Part shown: one piece after another, positions 59,890 to 64,000 of the stretch
Layout: the number at the start of each line of letters is the position of its first letter
How positions within the stretch are numbered: the first letter of the stretch is position 1
NCBI RefSeq assembly: GCF_014851865.1
Contig: NZ_JACVAM010000006.1
Location: 214,681 to 278,680, forward strand
DNA: 64,000 nucleotides
Direction: 5' to 3'
Origin: Pseudomonas sp. PDM16
Lineage (GTDB): Bacteria > Pseudomonadota > Gammaproteobacteria > Pseudomonadales > Pseudomonadaceae
Translations under genes and position numbers: made by a program
Notes under the pieces: generated by a model
Told to the model about the DNA's origin: nothing
The model's database searches: none
Seen by the model: the letters and a program-made list of their open reading frames with translations, nothing else

Positions 59890-60798
59890 TCACCAATCCA
59901 GAAGGACTGATCCAACCAGCATGGTGCCAATAAGGGCGTAGAGCAGTCTATAGACTCGCTGGTACTCAAGCAGGCTCTCGACGCTGAGGTTGCCGCGCAC
60001 GGCCCTCAAGGAGGCATAGACATGCACCGGGAAGAGCACAGCGGTGAACACCAGCAGCTCCGGTAGCTGGCCGAACAGCGCAAGGGCGATCAGCACCCCA
60101 TAGGCGGCTGTGAACAGGACCATCCCCGCAACGAAGCTTCGCATCCTGCCGAAGGCGACAGCGTTGGTACGGATGCCATTGAGCCGATCACCCTCGTATC
60201 CGCGGGTTTCGTGCATGAGGTGGCCGGCGGCGAAGATCAGTCCGAAGAAACAGCCTATGACCGTGCTGCGAACGTCGACGGCGGCAAAGGTCGCATAACC
60301 GAGCAGAAAATGCAGCGTTCCGCCCACGAGATGAAGGACTGAACCCAGGACCGGCCGGCCTTTCATGTGGATCGAGGGCGCCGAATAGAGCGTGCTCAAA
60401 CCGAGGATCGCAATCGCAAGAAGGAGTGAGACTGGCCCCAGCAAGGAGAACAGAAGCAGAGTCACGCCCAGGAGGACAGCGGCAAGGAATCCGACGGCAC
60501 CGCGGCTCACCCCCTTCGATGCAAATGTCCGGGTGCCACGGTGCGGATCTCGCAGATCTCCATCGATACCCGCCCAGTCGTTCATGACGAACACATGTGC
60601 CACCAGGCACAGGCTGCCGGCACCGAAGATGACAGCCCTGCTCCAGTCGTGAAGCGACACGGCAGCGAGCGCCATGATCGCCCCGATCACCGGAGTTCCT
60701 TGCAATACCAACACTTCGTCGAAACGTATGGAGGACAAGAGTCGCAGCAGTTGCCGAGCCGAATAGGAACGCAGATTTGTCGTAGCGCCGTTACTCAT
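59890..60798 (-). CDS. UbiA-family prenyltransferase
   Basis: A 302-residue membrane protein of the UbiA superfamily with about 8 hydrophobic segments. The first Asp-rich motif is FVMNDWAGIDGDLRDPHRGT (NDxxxxxxD type). The second is HETRGYEGDRLNGIRTNAVA, where the usual DxxxD is EGDRLNG. It may transfer a prenyl group or a phosphoribosyl group to a polyprenyl phosphate, since UbiA members include DPPR synthases; the product is unknown. The ATG overlaps the stop of the large gene upstream (ATGA), pointing to direct coupling. Confidence 0.8.
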   Translation of the reverse strand: MSNGATTNLRSYSARQLLRLLSSIRFDEVLVLQGTPVIGAIMALAAVSLHDWSRAVIFGAGSLCLVAHVFVMNDWAGIDGDLRDPHRGTRTFASKGVSRGAVGFLAAVLLGVTLLLFSLLGPVSLLLAIAILGLSTLYSAPSIHMKGRPVLGSVLHLVGGTLHFLLGYATFAAVDVRSTVIGCFFGLIFAAGHLMHETRGYEGDRLNGIRTNAVAFGRMRSFVAGMVLFTAAYGVLIALALFGQLPELLVFTAVLFPVHVYASLRAVRGNLSVESLLEYQRVYRLLYALIGTMLVGSVLLDW

Positions 60799-63554
60799 GG
60801 CCGGCCATGGCCTTCTTCAGAGTTCTGTCCATAGGGCGAAACCGCGGATCGCAGGTGCTCGTTCTCGTAATAGAGCCTCGTCCAGAGGGCATAACCCAGT
60901 GGCTCGGACCAATAGTAGCGGCTAACGGTTGCGCTCAGGTCGTTGTGGTAGAGCAGAGGAGGATCACGCATCAATAGTGCGAAATCGTCGGCGGCAAGCC
61001 GGCGCAGCAGCAGATCAACAGCCTCTGAGCGCTCAGGAGTAAGGTCACTGCCGCTCTCGAAGTGGCGCAGATGATCGAGGAGTTCGATCCAGACCTCCTG
61101 GCCCTCAATCGTGGTCTGCAACCTCTCCCGAGGCAGCTGCAACGGGCAGCCAGCCTCGCTCACATCGTGCAGACGCAGAAGAACGATCGGAGGTGCGAGG
61201 CGATAGTAGACCCAGAGAGACTCGTCGGCCTCGCGCCTCTGCAGCGCCTCGCAATGTGCACGAGCCGCAGGCGGATCCACCTTGGCCAGCCACAGGTAAA
61301 CATGAAGCTGGATACCTATATCAGGCGGATTCGGATCCTTGCCCGGATCGATGCAGAAGAAGCGCTCTCTTGGCTCAAGCCAGGTCTGGTAGAGGCCATC
61401 CTGCGTCCGGTACTGCTTCAGCGTAGCCAACGCCGACGCCAGCAGTTCCGGGCGCTCGCTCGGAGCGAGTCGCCACGCGAGAGCCGTATCGTCGGCATCG
61501 GGAGTGATTCTGCACTCTGCCACACCCATCGTTGGCAACTCGGTCCTACCGTGGTAACGCACAAGGCCGGTGTCCTCGATCTGCTCCCCCAGAAATCCTC
61601 GCGCCCGCTCCACAGAGTCGGTGAGACCGCTCTGTCCTGCCACCGGTGCCAGGAGCTCGATCAGAGCAGCATTGGAGAAGATGTTCAGCTCCCGTCTCTG
61701 CACCACGTACTGCGTTCCCCTGGAAAACTCGGTGAGCCAGTAGCCTGCTTGATCCTGACGGTCGGCAAGGATAGCCGACGCGCGGCGTGCCGCCTGAGCA
61801 AGAGCGGGGTCGTGGGCGATCATGAACTCACGCGATGCCAGCAGGTGTTGTTGGCCTTCCGAGTGCGCGCGCACCAGCGCACTCACCGCATGCCCCCCTG
61901 GAGCCAAGCCCTCGATGGGTAGCGACACTTCCCAGCCACTCGCTTCTGGCTCACCAAGTCCCTGGCTGACGTCGGGGCGGTGGAAGAAGGTGTTGGCGAA
62001 GCCGATCACGCGCCCATCTACTATCAGAGAGACGTCCAGCGGGGTGTGCCCACCTACGAGAGCCCAACCAGACACCACAAGGCGCAGACCGGCACCATCA
62101 TCACGAATTTCGGCCTGATCGATATTGCCGGCAACCGCTCCAAGGTCGGGGGCGACACGCCCAAACTTGAACTCAGAGACGAAGGGGGCGTTATCGATAT
62201 CCCAAACCGCCTTTTCCCAGCTGGCTTTATCGTTTACCGGACCATTGGCAGCCACCGCCAACCCAAGGGCATTACCTGTGTAGCAGAAAGCGCCCACGGC
62301 TTGGATAGCCACCGCTGCGACGCATGCCATGATGAAGAGGGCTCGCCCCATCGCTCGCAGGCGTTGGAAAACTGGAGAAAGCATCCACACCAAGATGGGC
62401 ATCGCGCCCGTGAGATAGCGCCCTCCCCAGCTCTGCCCCTGCACCCAGTGCGTTGCGCCGTAGAAAAGCACCTGTAGTGCCAGGGCACCACCTACGAGCA
62501 GGGTAAGTGCACGCGAATCCCGATCTCGCAGGACGGAATACAGGAACAACGGCACAAACAGCAGGAATGGAGAGAATACGAACAATCCATAGACCGGGCT
62601 GAACAGCATCACGCCTGTGCCGAAGAGGACATCTTCGCCTACCTGCGAGGCATGACGGTCAAACCCGGCCATCAGGCCGTAACCACCGAGGATATGCCCC
62701 ACCACCAGTATGTTGTAGGCCAGCACCAGCCCGACCGGTACAGCACCTGCAATGACGAAAAGTGGAAAACGTGGGCCGGCCCATCGAATGGCATAGAGCG
62801 CGAAACCCGCAGCAAGAATCGCATCAGGCTGCCGGTTACAAGCCAGAAGCGCGCAGGCAAGCCCTGCACCTAGTGCACGGCGAAACGTACAGGGTCCAGT
62901 GAGTAAGTACAGAAGCACTATCACCAGCAGCCCGCCGAGACCATGCATCCACAATGCTTGGCTGCTGACCACCCAGGCCGTCGTTCCCAACGCGTAGGCG
63001 GTTGTCAGCAAGACTGCGGTTGCTGGGGGGCTGCGTCGACGAAGCAGCAGATAAAGAAGCATTGCCGACATTGCCGTCATCAGCGACGCGCTGAGCTTCT
63101 CCATGACCCGCGCGACATAGTCGACTCGCTGCGGATGCCAGCCCTTGGCGTCGAGATAGGCTACTGCCGGCAGGTACAACGGTGCGACAACTACAGGCGT
63201 CACGATGGGATATAGGGAAACAATGTTGCCCGTGGGCGCCTTGATCATCCAATACGCCAGATTCGATCGGCCTTTCTGAGGCGGAATGGCTCTGCCTTGA
63301 GCGGCAATCGATACGACCGGGTCCAGCGTCAGACTGTGGTGCTTCCAGATCGATAGGGGGAGATAGCGCGCCGAATAGGTATCGGCGGCGCCGATAGACC
63401 TCAGATTGGCGTTATAGATCAGAAAGAAGCTGAGCCCTAGCAACAAACAAATCAGAAGGTCCCGGCGCCACGAGCCGCCAAGAGAGCTCGGTAATGTATC
63501 CGAACTCGAAAAATCTGCCCGCCACTCCCCGGAGGCATCCCTACTCGCCCGCAT
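60795..63554 (-). CDS. GT-C-like membrane protein fused to an alpha-toroid (DxDDTA) domain
   Basis: A 919-residue protein of unusual domain make-up. The first 460 or so residues have about 10 to 12 membrane segments and resemble dolichol-type (GT-C) glycosyltransferases (NANLRSIGAADTYSARYLPL). Next is a beta-type, sugar-binding-like region (about 500-590: LRLVVSGWALVGGHTPLDVS, ANTFFHRPDVSQGLGEPEA). The C-terminal 330 residues are soluble helices with the ITPDADDTALAW motif (Asp686, Asp688, Asp689), the DxDDTA pattern of squalene-hopene/class II terpene cyclases, or else a generic alpha/alpha-toroid. I chose the ATG at 63554 with GGAG upstream over a GTG at 63569. Function unknown. Confidence 0.65.
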   Translation of the reverse strand: MRASRDASGEWRADFSSSDTLPSSLGGSWRRDLLICLLLGLSFFLIYNANLRSIGAADTYSARYLPLSIWKHHSLTLDPVVSIAAQGRAIPPQKGRSNLAYWMIKAPTGNIVSLYPIVTPVVVAPLYLPAVAYLDAKGWHPQRVDYVARVMEKLSASLMTAMSAMLLYLLLRRRSPPATAVLLTTAYALGTTAWVVSSQALWMHGLGGLLVIVLLYLLTGPCTFRRALGAGLACALLACNRQPDAILAAGFALYAIRWAGPRFPLFVIAGAVPVGLVLAYNILVVGHILGGYGLMAGFDRHASQVGEDVLFGTGVMLFSPVYGLFVFSPFLLFVPLFLYSVLRDRDSRALTLLVGGALALQVLFYGATHWVQGQSWGGRYLTGAMPILVWMLSPVFQRLRAMGRALFIMACVAAVAIQAVGAFCYTGNALGLAVAANGPVNDKASWEKAVWDIDNAPFVSEFKFGRVAPDLGAVAGNIDQAEIRDDGAGLRLVVSGWALVGGHTPLDVSLIVDGRVIGFANTFFHRPDVSQGLGEPEASGWEVSLPIEGLAPGGHAVSALVRAHSEGQQHLLASREFMIAHDPALAQAARRASAILADRQDQAGYWLTEFSRGTQYVVQRRELNIFSNAALIELLAPVAGQSGLTDSVERARGFLGEQIEDTGLVRYHGRTELPTMGVAECRITPDADDTALAWRLAPSERPELLASALATLKQYRTQDGLYQTWLEPRERFFCIDPGKDPNPPDIGIQLHVYLWLAKVDPPAARAHCEALQRREADESLWVYYRLAPPIVLLRLHDVSEAGCPLQLPRERLQTTIEGQEVWIELLDHLRHFESGSDLTPERSEAVDLLLRRLAADDFALLMRDPPLLYHNDLSATVSRYYWSEPLGYALWTRLYYENEHLRSAVSPYGQNSEEGHGRP

Positions 63555-63871
63555 ACGGCTCCAAAGCACTGTCTAAAAGGTGGGTTGCCGCGCCACCTCA
63601 CCGGTCGACGAAGCATGCATTGTTGTTTTTCGCCCCAAGCACGAGAAGCGCAGTGAAAGTCGCATAGGCAGTCCTCCACACGCCGCGAGTATAGCGGTGA
63701 GGCTACAGACGAGTCTCCGCCTTCCCTACGGACGGTCCACCTCGATATGTCAACTCTCTCAAGGCAGACCAGGAGCACCCACGGAAAAGGGCATCGCTCA
63801 TGGCGAGAGCGCATGCCTCCTGAGCCGTAATCCGGCATGCAGCGACGATCACCCGGCAAGCAAGCCAGTCC
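63555..63871. other. Promoter region of the minus-strand operon (317 bp)
   Basis: No gene. It should hold the promoter of the 63554-57869 operon; no box can be assigned with confidence. On the plus strand it ends at the 3' end of the acyl-CoA dehydrogenase gene. Confidence 0.3.
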
Positions 63872-64000
63872 CTAGAACTGCTCGGCCGCCAGGCCGAACA
63901 GAGGCTCGCTGCCGGCGCGGATGGCGGCCTCCAGACCGAGGATGCGAGGCAGCAGGCGCTGGAAGTAGAAGTCCGCCGTTGCCAGCTTCGCGCCGTAGAA
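63872..64000 (-). CDS. Acyl-CoA dehydrogenase, C-terminal end (partial)
   Basis: Only the last 42 residues are in the window: FYGAKLATADFYFQRLLPRI, then LGLEAAIRAGSEPLFGLAAE and a QF end. The FYGAKLATADFYF segment is the conserved C-terminal tail of the long (about 590-residue) Pseudomonas acyl-CoA dehydrogenases with an extra C-terminal domain. The stop TAG is at 63872-63874. The gene continues beyond the right edge. Confidence 0.75.
   Translation of the reverse strand, partial: FYGAKLATADFYFQRLLPRILGLEAAIRAGSEPLFGLAAEQF

Overview
The window is high-GC Gammaproteobacterial DNA, most likely from a Pseudomonas species. The gene set (ubiX next to mpl, a C13-type lipoprotein, MtfA-like peptidase, ppa, an MvaT-type H-NS protein, NodT/RND efflux) and codon use dominated by GCC/CTG fit that genus. 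From memory, the order MaoC - C13 lipoprotein - epimerase - ubiX - mpl ... acetyltransferase - MtfA-like - ppa resembles the PA4015-PA4031 part of the P. aeruginosa chromosome. The species cannot be fixed from the sequence alone.

1-15,380 is core chromosome. It holds the end of a CidA/LrgA gene, a MaoC hydratase, a MORN-repeat/C13 peptidase lipoprotein, a small oxidoreductase/methyltransferase pair, a YbaK-type deacylase, a YceK lipoprotein, ubiX and mpl. A four-gene catabolic operon follows (ethanolamine-type permease, glutamine-synthetase-like ligase, aldehyde dehydrogenase, Fe-alcohol dehydrogenase), which probably uses an amino alcohol or amine. Next are a cluster of four DnaA boxes, a GNAT enzyme, an MtfA-like peptidase and ppa.

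15,383-56,134 (about 40.75 kb) is read here as a genomic island inserted in the transcription terminator of ppa. A 28-bp direct repeat with one mismatch marks both ends, a P4-type integrase lies just inside the left end, and short GTGTGGGTC-like repeats lie inside both ends. The island is a mosaic. (a) 17-26.3 kb is an RND efflux system (NodT, TetR, adaptor, pump) co-transcribed with a short-chain dehydrogenase, a FabF-like ketosynthase and a second TetR. (b) 26.4-30.6 kb holds an IS1182-type insertion sequence, two related non-coding elements, an integrase remnant, and a remnant resembling filamentous phage (replication-protein tail plus integrase). (c) 30.6-34.3 kb is sparse, with a GlxA-type regulator and a thioesterase. 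(d) 34.3-54.1 kb is a stress/envelope module: two Crp/Fnr-type regulators, a REC-PAS-GGDEF-EAL protein, OmpA and DUF4398 lipoproteins, a giant cyclic beta-1,2-glucan synthase (NdvB type), and many small stress-type proteins (CsbD, DUF883, DUF3309, small polar proteins). (e) 54.5-56 kb has a DapA-family enzyme and an MvaT-type silencer next to the right end.

56,135-64,000 is on the far side of the island and is all on the minus strand. It has an ArcD-like antiporter and a tightly packed operon of a GT-C-like membrane protein fused to a C-terminal region carrying a DADDTA motif, a UbiA-family prenyltransferase, a GT2 polyprenyl-type glycosyltransferase, a GtrA protein and an unknown membrane protein. 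The window ends in the 3' end of an acyl-CoA dehydrogenase. The fused protein with its UbiA/GT2/GtrA partners looks like the least described system here; the island architecture is the clearest structural finding.
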